Part shown: piece after piece, positions 9,501 through 19,510 of the stretch | Layout of the letters: every line of letters starts with the position of its first letter | Position numbering within the stretch: position 1 is the first letter of the stretch | Assembly: GCA_009801015.1 (NCBI GenBank) | Contig: VHZZ01002138.1 | Location: 1 to 23,170 of the forward strand | Origin: Silene noctiflora | Taxonomy: Eukaryota > Streptophyta > Magnoliopsida > Caryophyllales > Caryophyllaceae | DNA: 23,170 nucleotides | Direction of reading: 5' to 3' | The notes under the pieces: generated by a model | What the model was told of the DNA's origin: nothing | Databases searched by the model: none | Seen by the model: the letters and a program-made list of their open reading frames with translations, nothing else | Made by a program: the position numbers and the translations under genes

Positions 9501-12500
9501 TCAGGATCTATGTTGTTAAAGAATCAAAATTTTGATCGAAAAAGGTAAAACGTATGATATGTGTCAAGTGTCAACTGAGGTTACGAGTACTTCTTTCTCT
9601 CTGCATCTCTACTATTAAGAACTCAGCTTGACATTAAACTAAAAATATAGTTATGGCTTCTTTTCACTCCCCATGTTTTTTGGTGTTTTGGACCATCTGA
9701 TAATGACACAATTTGTAGAAAATGCAGGGTCAAAATTTACAACGAACCTCATCGCTGGCATATATGAATCCACAGTTGTCTGGCTTAACTCAAAATGGAC
9801 AGACGGCTTTGATGCAAAACAATTTGACTCAGCAACAATGGTTAAAGCATATGCCCACTGGAATGACTGCGTCCGGGTCAACATCTTTACGCCTCCAGCA
9901 ACATCAAAGACAATTCTTGATGCAGCAGCAACAACCCGCTCATATCAGTCAATCATCTCATTTGCAGCAAAATATTCCCCTAACTTCCCAGCACTTGTCT
10001 CAGTTGACTGGGCATCCTCAACTGCAACAGCAGCCACAACAGCCGACACGGCAGCTACAACAACCACAACCACAAACACAGACACAGCAGCAACCCCTCC
10101 CTCAACAGCTTTCTCCTAGGCTACACGGATCATCAGGACAAAAATCAGTTAGCCTAACTGGATCTCAACCCGATGCTACTGTATCTGGGGCAACCACTCC
10201 AGGGGGGAGTTCAAGTCAAGGAACAGAAGCAACAAATCAACTTCTTGGGAAAAGAAAGATACAAGATTTGGTTTCTCAGGTAATGCCTAGCTCCAAATTT
10301 TCCTGTGCCTTTTGCAGCTTAACTGAAAGAAAACTGTTCTATATCTTTTTTAAAGAGATGCTTAGTTTAAAAAAAAAAAAACATGCCTTAGGCGCGCTTA
10401 AGCTTGAGGCTCTAGCCAAAGCACCTTATTAGATCGCCATGTAGGTATAGTCCAGTTAGCGAGGTGCACTATTATTCAATTTCATATGATTTCTTTTATT
10501 TATTTTTATCATGGTCTTCTCTTGCCGCAAGTATCTTCTCTTTTACATTTTTAAATGATAGTCCTCTTTAAAATCTGTAAAAAGGTACTTTTGTACAAAA
10601 TTTTATTTTGAAAATCAAATTTGTTTGCATAAGCACTTGCCACGGGCCTCATTGCCTTGATGCATCTTGTGCCTTTTAAAACTAAGAATGGATGTTTAGG
10701 TGAACTGAAAAATGAAGGTATTCTGACATTTTTTTTTCCGTCTTTTGTCAAAAGTAAATAAAGCATATGATGTCTGTTCTTTGTGCAGTTTCTATCTTTC
10801 AAGGCTATTTTGTCAGTTTGAAGCCTCACCTGTACTAAAAACTGTCAATCTGAAATTTATAACAAGAGATTTAGATTCTGAGAGTTGTTCATTTTTTGCT
10901 TGCATGGAGTTATATTCTTAGTAGTAGTAGTAAGATGTATATACCACTCTAAATTCTTTATAGAAACTTCTTTCATCGGCTATTCAGCTTTTCCTGGGAC
11001 AGCCTATCTCCTTTTCCCAAATACGTAGGATCTTGTCAAAGGCAAATTACTTGCTGATGCTTTAAGATGACAATAGTATTCCTATTATGCTCTATTATAT
11101 GTGGGCTTGTGGCTATATGTGTTCCTCTCTACTTGTGCCTTCTTGTATCTGTTATTCTGTTATCACATCTTTCTTGCTTGAAAGATTAAGTTTTATGATC
11201 AGTTTCAGAATATCTTATGGCTATTTTTATGGATTTGATTAATACCAGGTTGATGCACGAGGGAAGTTGGATCCTGAAGTTGAAGACCTTCTTTTGGAAA
11301 TTGCTGATGACTTTATTGATTCGGTGAGTCCTGCTGCTAGTCTATCAGAATAGCATGTGCACTGGTTTCCATTTTTGGTAGTTTATTTGTGATTATGTGA
11401 ACCTATCAGAATACCAGATCAAGTCACAAAGTGGTATCTCGAAATTGTACTTGATGCAATCATTGCAGACATGGTCGTGGTTAGACCTGGCAAAACCAAC
11501 CCGACCTGATTGACCCGAACTGCAACCCTCAACTTTGACCCAAAACCCAAATTGACCCGACCCGAACATGACCCGAACTTTGTTGACCCGGCCCAAAATG
11601 ACCCGATCTGAAACGACCCGACCCAAAAACGACCCGACAAAACACTACTCTAATTAAACAAGAAAGACTTAAAATGACTAATTTAAAAGCACACTTAATA
11701 TTGTTAATGGTAAAAATAAAGAATTAATTATCTAAACTGACCTAAAAATAGGTAATAATACTAAACGTACTTCTTTCTGTCTTAATCGTTGACCCGAAAA
11801 TGTCCCGAACCCGAAATAACCCGACCCGCTTGGCCCGAAAACGACCTGGCCGACATACCCGAAATCCGACCCAACCTGATATAACCCGTTTTGCCTGGTC
11901 TACTCGTGGATATCGTGGCAATTTTTTGAAAGAAGCTTTTATAGCTATTTTAATTGTATATTGTCGGTTTCGTAGCATGTTAATGATGTAAACGAATCTA
12001 TAGAAACTATTTTGGCCAATAATATCATTTTATCGAGATAACTAGGCCACAAAAGTGCTTTTACGGGCCGTATCGGACCAATTTGAGATATAACTTGGTA
12101 ATCTTGGGCGGTTTTTAACTTGACTAAATCACGATATCTCAAATAGCTTCTGTTACCGATATATCTCGGGTTATACAATACGTATCTGCTGATAATTTGA
12201 ACCATGTTTGGTTATTAACAGTCAGAAATACATGCTTTTGTTTTCTACCTCACCACGTGGATGGCTAAAAATAAACTTGCCATTATCTACAAAATTTGTT
12301 TTCTTATTATTTCTATCGCTTGTTATCACGTGGGTTTGAACTAGTAGACATGTTAATTTCCTAAAACTATTCCAATTTTTATTTATTTTACGTGGAAACA
12401 TTCGATATGCTACCTCGTATGCTTAAAACTCCTTCTTAAGGTTCTTTCTCATTGCAGGTTACTACATTTGCATGCAATTTGGCTAAGCATCGGAAATCTT

Positions 12501-14282
12501 CTACATTGGAGTCAAAGGATGTTTTGCTACACCTAGGTTTTGTTCTAAGCTTCTTATAATTCTCTATTGGGCTATTAATTTGCGATAGAGTCATATTTTA
12601 TTAATTTGAACAGTATATTGACCGGTGGACTAGATATCTTGAGTTGAATTTGTTTTTTTGCTGTCAAGAGTATGATACTGTCTTACAACTGTTTCTTACG
12701 GAAAAAAATTTCAGAGATAACAGTTGAAGGAGGATCAGTTAATAAATTTTAAAACCTTTGAAGTTTGAATAAACGGATTTGGAGGGAGAGGAAGGGAATG
12801 AAGATATGTCGTTTCCCGTGTTAGTAAATTGGTTTGAAGGGAAATGAAGAGTTCCGTTTTTCCTTCTACAATGCAAATCAAAATCCTCCCAACATAGAAA
12901 AGATTTCGTAGAAAACTTGTTCCATTCCCCTCTCCTCTCCCTTCCTAAGATCCTATGCAAACAATGCCTTAAGCTGAAAAGTGATTGTTCTGTTTGCAGC
13001 ATTTTTTTAAAGTCTAAAACCATTTCGCACATGAAGTACATTCAACAAATATATTAGATCAGGAGTGGAGTAAGTGGGGAGAGATCGCTGATTTTGTTTC
13101 CTTGGTCGTTGCTCCCTCCCACCTTATAAGGCTTATGGGTTTTCAAACATTTCTATTTGCGTATTCTCATTCTGTTTCTTTTTTTGATTTCTTGTGGAAG
13201 CTGGTGAGATCATGGGAGAGTTCTTGATGTTTTGTTGCATACTTGTGGCATTATGGACCCGGTGTTCTTAGTCGCATCATCCCAGTAGTGTCAGGCTTAT
13301 AAGTTATAACCTAACAAACCCTTTTGATGCTAAGAGAGGGGTGATAAGGAAAATAACAAATGGCTTTACATGGCTTGCCAAATGAAAATTAGAAATAAAG
13401 ATGAACATCGCACTACTGTCTTTCTAATTGAAGATCTGTCATTGCAGAAAAAAATTGGCGCCTCACAATTCCAGGGTATTCTAGTGAGGAACGGAAGGGA
13501 AACACAGACAATGTAAGCTCTTGCTTTGGGTTTTTTATCGCTGCCATTCATTTGTCATTGTAGTTTACGTGGGCCTTGCATATCGTGTTTCGAGTTAAAA
13601 CTGAATGAAGGGCGGGGGTTGCATGGAGGAAACGGGTTATCAAATTTCTCTGGACTCAATTATCCCTCCCTTTATTACTCTATTTGGATTTCACAAATTC
13701 TTATATGATATAGTCTTACATGTGAGATGAATCAATTAACCTTGTAATTATTGAGGAACACAAAAATAACTGGGTTGGTCTCACATGTGGGATGGTCTTA
13801 TACTAGACTGTCTGGTTTTTCTACGGGAAAGAAAAAGAATGAGATGTCACTAAAGATACTGATAGAAAATGTTGTTGATGTCGTTATCATTCACATTATT
13901 GTCATACTCATCATATTTAGAAGTTGGAGTTTCATTTTAACTTTGGCATTTCCGATGGTTGCAGCCTTCAACTGATCTTCACAAGAAGCGCCTTAATATG
14001 GTATGTTTGGATTTCTTACATATGCATGCAACTATGCAAGTCTGCAGTTTTTCACGTGGCACTGAATCTTCTTGTGTCAAAACAATGTGTATATGCTAGA
14101 TTCGTGCTTTGATGCAGTCCTCCCAGTCAGAATCCCATGCAAATAATTCAAAAGGCATTGTGAGACAGGGGCCTGATAGCTTGACTAGTGCTAGTGACAT
14201 GATGAGACCGTCTCCTAGTTCAGAACAACTTCTAGCTCAGTCAGCTTCTTCTCAAATGCTTCAGCAAATGACTAGATTTTGA
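6509..14282 (+). CDS. TAF12B: Transcription initiation factor TFIID subunit 12 (TAF12b/EER4 type), eight coding exons
   Basis: Histone-fold subunit of TFIID (TAF12 also occurs in SAGA), a nuclear complex that positions RNA polymerase II at promoters; in Arabidopsis the TAF12b gene is EER4, linked to ethylene responses. Coding exons: 6509-7372, 8253-8456, 9728-10279, 11249-11323, 12458-12536, 13448-13512, 13965-14000, 14118-14282. All introns are GT-AG and the frame stays open, giving 679 residues, close to EER4 length as I recall it. Residues 1-540 are low-complexity and Gln-rich, with plant TAF12 signatures such as [23 protein letters not shown] and QQQWLK. The histone fold runs about 530-613: [56 protein letters not shown]. 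The tail includes HKKRLNM and ends QQMTRF. The start is the first ATG, with AACAATGGC context. Exon 5 has a weak donor (CTAG|GTTTTG) but the G|AA junction rebuilds the conserved LEKNW. TAF12 partners TAF4 through the histone fold (family knowledge). Confidence 0.95.
6692..7265 (+). repeat. CAG/CAA polyglutamine-coding repeat tracts in TAF12 exon 1
   Basis: Several CAG/CAA runs, densest at 7021-7265, broken by Val, Thr, Leu, Ile and Pro codons. They encode glutamine-rich stretches of the TAF12 N-terminal region. CAG and CAA are mixed rather than pure, which usually limits slippage. The opposite strand is stop-poor only because of this composition. Confidence 0.9.
9030..9391. mobile_element. 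MULE-like MITE in TAF12 intron 2
   Basis: About 362 bp with long imperfect terminal inverted repeats. The left end has GGGTAGTTTTACAATATATC, then TTCTCAAATTCTA and TATACCC; the right end read in reverse complement gives GCTTTTCTACTATGCACCC, then TTCTCAAATTCTA and TATACACC. The 13-base TTCTCAAATTCTA core is identical in both arms. Flanks CTTTTTTTG (9021-9029) and CCTTTTTTG (9392-9400) match at eight of nine positions, fitting a 9-bp Mutator-type target duplication, although T-runs are weak evidence for a duplication. No coding capacity. Confidence 0.75.
9719..9727 (+). promoter_or_regulatory. Alternative in-frame 3' splice sites for TAF12 exon 3
   Basis: An AG at 9717-9718 (TTTGTAG) and another at 9726-9727 (ATGCAG) are nine bases apart, so either acceptor keeps frame and adds or omits three residues (Lys-Met-Gln). 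The downstream one gives the better match to the conserved QNLQRTSS junction. Confidence 0.5.
10361..10686. mobile_element. Foldback/MITE-like repeat in TAF12 intron 3
   Basis: Bounded by CTTAGTTTAAAA (10361 onward) and TTTTAAAACTAAG (10674-10686), inverted copies differing by one A. Next to the left arm is the sequence GCCTTAGGCGCGCTTAAGC, and near the right arm GGGCCTCATTGCCTTGATGC, which resemble the GCGCCTTAGG-type dispersed repeats often seen in plant introns. No clear target duplication and no coding. Confidence 0.5.
11474..11910. mobile_element. hAT-type MITE (11482-11902) with 8-bp target duplication, in TAF12 intron 4
   Basis: The element spans 11482-11902 (421 bp). Its ends TAGACCTGGCAAAA and TTTTGCCTGGTCTA are inverted copies with one mismatch. 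The eight flanking bases on each side, GTCGTGGT (11474-11481) and CTCGTGGA (11903-11910), share the central TCGTGG in register, fitting the 8-bp duplication made by hAT transposases. The interior is built of degenerate TGACCCGACCCGAA repeats at both ends around an AT-rich middle (11640-11790). No transposase coding, so non-autonomous. Confidence 0.85.
12755..12971. mobile_element. MITE-like inverted-repeat element in TAF12 intron 5
   Basis: The left arm GTTTGAATAAACGGATTTGG followed by AGGGAGAGGAAGGGAATG is mirrored on the right by CCATTCCCCTCTCCTCTCCC and CTTCCTAAGATCCTATGCAAAC, imperfectly inverted. This is the common plant MITE design with purine-rich arms on one side and pyrimidine-rich on the other. 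The exact termini and the target duplication (possibly TTA/TAA) are unresolved. Confidence 0.6.
13705..13812. repeat. Short inverted repeat around TCTCACATGTGAGA-type motifs, TAF12 intron 6
   Basis: TATAGTCTTACATGTGAGAT on the left and GGTCTCACATGTGGGATGG with TCTTATA on the right are imperfect inverted copies. Similar GAGACGGTCTTATA-like tracts are dispersed in many plant genomes. It may be a remnant of a small DNA transposon. Confidence 0.4.
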
Positions 14283-14344
14283 AAGATTTACCTCCTCTTC
14301 TCACATTAATTGGGTGTACAATTAGGTAAGTATTTTATTTACTA

Positions 14345-14535
14345 TAACAGCAACATTACCGCAAGTGTTTCAAGGCTCCCGCAAATAGTGGGGAGGGATG
14401 TTTCAGATGTACTCAACCTTCTTACCTCTGTACTGTTAACACAGAATGACCCTATAATGAAAAGTGCTTTAAGAATTGCATCGAATGGCGTATACTTCTC
14501 AATGAAGAAGTGCAACCAATTTAGTGATCCATTTT
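14345..14535 (+). mobile_element. SINE-like retroposon (Au/AmaS-like) in the TAF12 3' region
   Basis: AACAGCAACATTACCGCAAG, then AAGGCTCCCGCAAATAGTGG and GATGTACTCAACCTTCTTACC, follow the order of a widespread plant SINE family whose members carry AACAACAACATTACC...AAGGCTCCCGC...GATGTACGCAACCTTACC. The downstream GAATGGCGTATACTTCTC and GAAGAAGTGCAACC also fit what I remember of these repeats. The apparent 93-residue ORF across it is coincidental. The extent is approximate and the family assignment is from memory. Confidence 0.5.
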
Positions 14536-14795
14536 GCTTATATAAAGTATTAAGCAACTTCTTTGTTCCAAACTTATACAACTGGTTATAGAGATAAAGT
14601 GGAAACAATCGAACTTTGGCTAGAGCTTAGCCCATTTTGCATTTCTGGTGGAGAAACAACTTATGCATTTGATATAACTTTGATTAGGCGTTTCAAGAAC
14701 AGTCTTTTCCTGGGTGTCTACGTCAAATGGAACGACTTTCAATTGTTTTGGAAAGACTGGCCTATCAGTCTGTCAGTGCAGAAATATATATATAA

Positions 14796-14826
14796 TTTTT
14801 TTTTTCTTTTCTTTTTTTTTTCTTCT
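14796..14826. repeat. T-rich low-complexity tract
   Basis: Nearly pure T with a few C, after an AT dinucleotide stretch (ATATATATA near 14784-14792). It lies in the probable TAF12 3' UTR intron. Confidence 0.7.
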
Positions 14827-16209
14827 ATCCTTTTTCCCAACTTTATGGCTGGCTGCAGTTGAGTTGGTTTTGGGACGGATCAATCGGCAAACGGGCCAAT
14901 ATGTTTTCTGATATTCAATTCTAATTCTTGGCATTTACCACCTCGATTTTTTTAGTGCTACTCGTAATATGTACCTTTTTCCGTCTATATTTCAGGTATA
15001 CAATCTTCATTTATCAATTTTTTTTCAATAGGTTCTGTTATTCAATTCTTTTTTTCGTCCGAAGTTATAAGGGAATAAAGTAATATGACTTGGTAAAGGT
15101 CTAAACTGGTATACTTCTGTTTCTTGTAAAGTGGCAATCATTCAATGTAATTTTCGACACAATTTTCATAGTGATTCTTCTGGAAACATCACCTGTGTGT
15201 CCTTATCATAGGATTAAGGACGCATCCATTCAACCCCTCTTGCTATGCCATTTGCAGGAGCCCTTGAGAAATTTGTATGTCATAATTTTTGTCATTCAAT
15301 TCTAATTCTTTTCCTTACATTTTGTAGGCTGAAGCCGGATAGAACATGAGGGCTACAGCCTACAGGTCTTCACAGCTAGGGTATACTCAATAACTGGGGA
15401 ATTTTAGGTAGTCATTTTATAACTGCTGATAAACTGGGCATATATATATATATTATTGTTGCAGTCTGCAGATGATGATGTCCTGAAAAGAATGAACAAA
15501 AATATAGGTTATTTATGGCGGTTGGCAATTCTGCTATCCGGTATCGATTCGAATATGAACTTCATGTCTTGTAACTTTATATATCAGTGTTTCCCCTTCT
15601 GGAAAACTTTAGATGAATTCTTATTGTAGTAGTTGTGCATAGGCGGGACTCGGGAGCTTCTTTATAACATTTTGATGTCAAGTTTGATGGTCACTTCCCC
15701 TCTTTCACGTGTCTTTTGTTCTTCAATTTAAAATGTATTATTGCATATTTGCATTGAGCTCAAGGCTTTGAGAATTGCTACCTCCTTCTCTTCTCACGAA
15801 GTAATAAATAAATACATAAATTAGCTCACTTGCATATCAATAGTTGATGACAAAATGTATTATATTTAATCGTTCTGATTGGAAAGAGGGTTTTTCCAGG
15901 GAGGGCTGATTTATATCGACGACGTTTTCATTTCAAAAGATGATAATGCCCCTTACACAATAACATTACTTTCTCTCTCTACATTTTTCTCTCTCAAATT
16001 CTAGTAAAACCAATTAAATTTTAAAAAAAACCAACAATTATTAAGAACATCGATTAGTATGACGGAACCCGAATCACCGGTACATTAACAATTGCATTAA
16101 ACAATTAAAAATGTTACAAAATACACGACATCGACTAAGAAATTAAAAAAAAAATTAAAAGAATCGGCAATTAAAGACATTAAACACGTTTAAAAGAAAA
16201 TTGAACGAA

Positions 16210-16474
16210 CCATGGACGAAAAGTTGAAATTCAACTATCATCATTCAACAATCATCCACGGATCAAACATTGAGATTCAACGTCTAACCATGGGCAAATG
16301 TTGAATCTCAACATTTAACCATGGAAAAACGTTGAATTTCAACATTCCCCCATGGAGCAAACCTCGAGTATTAACGTTTGTCATGGGGAAAAGTTGAAAT
16401 TCAACTTTCTCCCCTGGTTAACGTTGGGATTCAACGTTTGCCCCATGGATGAAAGTTGAACTTTTCGTCCATGG
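16210..16474. repeat. 31-bp tandem array of alternating palindromes (CCATGG and GTTGAAATTCAAC)
   Basis: CCATGG or a one-base variant recurs at 16210, 16256, 16288, 16319, 16350, 16380, 16412, 16443 and 16469, so most intervals are 30-32 bp. Midway between them lies a second palindrome, variants of GTTGAAATTCAAC (for example 16223-16235, 16393-16405). The first and last units, CCATGGACGAAAAG (16210-16223) and CTTTTCGTCCATGG (16461-16474), are exact inverted copies, so the whole array is also quasi-palindromic. Confidence 0.88.
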
Positions 16475-16543
16475 CTAGCCCTCCTTCCACCACGACAACA
16501 ACCACACATACACCCAACGAATACCCCATCAAACACCCCTTCG

Positions 16544-16568
16544 ACAACAACAACAACAACAACAACAA
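16544..16568. repeat. ACA/CAA trinucleotide microsatellite
   Basis: Eight uninterrupted ACA repeats inside the long-inverted-repeat element. Confidence 0.9.
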
Positions 16569-17062
16569 TAGAACAACTAATTGAAACAATCAATAACAAT
16601 AACTACTTGATCAACAACAATAAACAACCAAAAAATTGACAAAAGTTAAATAATTGAAACAATCAAAATCTCGGGTGAAATAAAAAAAGAAAAAGAAGAA
16701 TTAAAACTAATTACTATTGAAGGTAAACAAAATAATTTTACAATAAAATTACAATACAATTAGTCAAACACAACAAAAATACACAAATTCCAACATAAAC
16801 TAATTAAAATATAGAAATTTTTAAGAAAAATGAGGGGTGGGGATCAATAACCTCGGCGGTGGTGGTTGGACGACGTCTGGACAGCGGTCGGAGGATTGGC
16901 AGTGGTCGTTCTGGTGGGCCGGCTAGGGGTGGTGGTGGTGGTAGAAGGTGAATGTGAGTTGTGTTTTAGTTGAATTAGAGTGGAAATGGTAACTTAGTGA
17001 GATAGTGACACTGAGAGAGTGAGGGGTAGTGTCATCTTTTTTTTTTTAAAACGTCGACGATA

Positions 17063-17994
17063 GTTACTAAAACGTCATCCATGTTTTACACACGAGTGGT
17101 GGGTTCGTGTGTTGAACGACCAAATTCATGAAAAAATAGTCGTGTCTTGGTAACCAATTATCACAAGAATATGCTAGTTTAATCTTGTGTTTATGTGAAT
17201 GTTTGTACAAAGTTTTAAGTAGCTTCTCCAAACTAAAATTATACAATTTGTTACTCGTCCTAGTCATTTTAAGCTTTATGCCATTTTTTCAAGAATTATA
17301 GTTTTTGAGCTTGTATAGATTGATACGGAGTATTATTTCATTTTAAGATTTTATTTTAATTATTTAAACATAGTTTTGAGGTCCTAAACGATGTTCTTAA
17401 TTGGAGCAAGTAAAAGAATAGATTCAGATTTTGTTTCCGAGATAATTTTGAATTTTTTTGATTTTGTTATCGAGCTTTATATTTTCCCGTTACAAATCGC
17501 AATCATTTGTTTACTTTTTAGGGTTTTTTGTCAAACACAACCTTTTAAAAAAAGCAAAATTCCAAACAACACCTTTAAAAAAAAAGTTTGTCAAACACAA
17601 CCTTTCATAATTTTTTTTTTTCACGACTTTTTTGCCGGATTCCAACAACTTTCTGACCAATTGCAATGAGGTGACTTTCAGTCTATATTTGAGATAACAA
17701 ATGAGGTTGGTTTGAGGTGTTCTTAGACTCGTTGGAAAGGTGGGAGTACGTACTTTTCAGGGGTTGTCAACATGGTGGCCGAAGGTGGCCTTATATGGGA
17801 GCGATTGGTGCGTAAAATAAGGTTGGTTAGAGAAAGGGTTGTAAGTTTGAGTTTACAGTGGGTGGTCGGAGTTTTTTCGTGGTCTTTTAATGCGGTTATG
17901 CTGCGTCGTTTGGTCTGAAATTTGGTATGTAGGTTGAGGGGAGTGCAAGTTATGTCGTAGTTGTGTTGTTTATGGTGGTCGTTGGTTGCAAGTG
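17063..17994. other. Intergenic spacer with a 19-bp direct repeat; no gene seen
   Basis: No supported coding region. TTTGTCAAACACAACCTTT occurs twice, at 17527-17545 and 17587-17605, exactly 60 bp apart. The stretch from about 17690 to 17994 turns G/T-rich and resembles in composition the interior of the gypsy LTR that follows, so it may be a remnant of an older LTR. Confidence 0.5.
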
Positions 17995-19416
17995 TGTAAC
18001 AGCCTCATTTATTCAGGAGCCTTTAGCAAGACATTCCCAAATAAATAAGACTGTTATTGTAATAACCCGACTTTTAGTAACTAAAATTACATATAATAAA
18101 AAGGAAACGATAATTAACTAATTATCGTAATTAATCTTGGAGACGATAATTAGAGGTACGATAATCGATATGTAAATATGAGTTACGATGCAATTAATTC
18201 CCTGAACCTCGCAATCATATAACGAACCTCGCAATCAACAATCAGCCTTGCCATCAACACCTTCAAACCTCGTAAATGGAAGCCCTTTGAATCTCACCAA
18301 CAGCCTCCCTTATACCATGTACAACGTCCCATTTTGAAGCCTCACCAACCATCAAACCTCCATTCTTCACCTACCATCCTCACATACACAACCCGCACAC
18401 TTCATCTCCTCCCTTAGCAGTCGAACCCAGGAAACCAGGAGCCCTCAGATCATCTTCAACCTTGGTAAGTTCTCTGCCAGACATTTTCTTTCCTTTTCTC
18501 TACGACTTTTACAAGAGTTGTCGATAGCCTTGCAGTCACCCATGGGTTGTGTTATGAGTTTGGGTTAGAAGGAGACACCATGGTTTATAACCAGTCATAG
18601 TATGACCCTTTCATCGTGACCGTGGTGGTGACTAGAACTAGATTCGACAACCTGGTTGTGGGTTGGTTGCAGGAAAACAGGGGGGGGGGGACTAAGGGAC
18701 CTATGAACCAGTCTGTTTATGACCCAAACCCGTATTGCCTTGACTAGGGTTGGTGTGGGTTAATGCCTGGGTTTGAGTCGACCCCAGGGATGGTCAGGAG
18801 GTGGTCGGTGGTTGCGTTTGGTGGTGGTGACTTGAGGGGCAGATAGTGGAAATAGGAAAGGGAAAACAGAGTGAAGGCGTTCGTGTTCTGGGTAAACTTA
18901 CGTGGTGGTTGGTGGTCGTACATGGCAGTGGTAGGTAAGGAGGACCACCCCTGGGAACACCGAGGGTCAGTGGTGATTACAGTGGAGTCCAGAGGTGGTA
19001 ATTTTGGCTAGGAAAGGAGGTTGTGAATTGTTTTGTGTCGAATCAAGGGTGTGCTGTTGTGGGTTCTGGGTTGGTGGTCTGCTGGTATTGGTGATGGCAA
19101 GGATGGTGGTGGTGCGACGTCAAGGTAGTGGCGAGGCTACCACAAGAAACTCCATGTGCCGGTGGTGGTGAATGGGGTGGTCAGTGGTGACTGAAGGGTG
19201 GCGAAAGGCAGCAGCCTTGCGTAGTGTCACGGTTAGTGAGTGTGTGCGTGGTTGGGGTCTGGTTGCTGGTGGCTGGGTTGGTATTGGAGTCGAGTCTGTG
19301 GGGCTGGTAGGTAGGGTCCACCGTGGTGCAATGGTGGCAGCCACGGTGGGGGAAGGTGGTTGTCGGGTGTCCGTAGGATGTGGGTAAGTTGGAAGAGTTA
19401 GCTTGTNTAGTGGTTT

Positions 19417-19510
19417 GGTTCGTTTAATTGGTTTAGTTCGTTTAATCCATTAAGTTCGTTAATTCGTTCAAGTTCGTCTAATTCGATAAGTCGTTAATTC
19501 GTTTATTCTC
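19417..19510. repeat. Degenerate short tandem repeat (TTTAGTTCGTTTAAT-like) in gypsy LTR
   Basis: Repeated variants of AGTTCGTTTAAT / GTTCGTTAATTCG with a period near 12-16 bp, so TTCG recurs about seven times in 95 bp. Likely a slippage-derived repeat; no coding. Confidence 0.75.

Larger units (their letters stand above)
14283..15700 (+). other. TAF12 3' UTR region with probable UTR intron (14326-15327)
   Basis: After the stop codon, ATTAG|GTAAGT at 14326 is a near-ideal 5' splice site. TTTTGTAG ending at 15327 is a good acceptor, with a competing TTTGCAG at 15251-15257 and another at 15461-15464. No ORF here looks conserved. Polyadenylation probably lies in the T/A-rich sequence after about 15560, but no single signal stands out. 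Spliced-transcript evidence would be decisive. Confidence 0.45.
15914..17062. mobile_element. Non-autonomous DNA transposon with long terminal inverted repeats
   Basis: The left end TATCGACGACGTTTT...AAAAGATGATAATGCCCCTT (15914-15954) is mirrored by the right end, whose reverse complement reads TATCGTCGACGTTTT...AAAAGATGACACTACCCCT (17022-17062). These are inverted repeats of about 41 bp, mostly matching, and may extend further outward with more mismatches. Inside are a 31-bp palindromic array (16210-16474), an ACA microsatellite (16544-16568), AT-rich sequence, and a G/T-rich patch (16850-16960). No transposase is encoded. Long inverted repeats would suit a Mutator-like non-autonomous element, but no target duplication was recognised, so the superfamily is open. 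Confidence 0.65.

Noticed and set aside
9673..10119. Second plus-strand frame, Thr/Ala-rich, over TAF12 exon 3
   Set aside because: Shadow of the Gln-rich exon in another frame; it starts inside intron 2 and has no conserved motif.
12739..13041. 100-residue minus-strand open frame
   Set aside because: It covers the MITE-like element in TAF12 intron 5 and shows no conserved protein motif.
14310..14591. 93-residue plus-strand open frame after TAF12
   Set aside because: It overlaps a SINE-like sequence and has no recognisable domain; it lies in the probable 3' UTR intron.
16210..16474. CRISPR-like periodic repeat array
   Set aside because: The whole 31-bp unit repeats, with no unique spacers, and the setting is plant nuclear DNA inside an inverted-repeat transposon.
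19120..19387. Open frames on both strands in the G/T-rich segment
   Set aside because: The segment is the interior of the gypsy LTR and its simple GGTGGT composition keeps frames open by chance.
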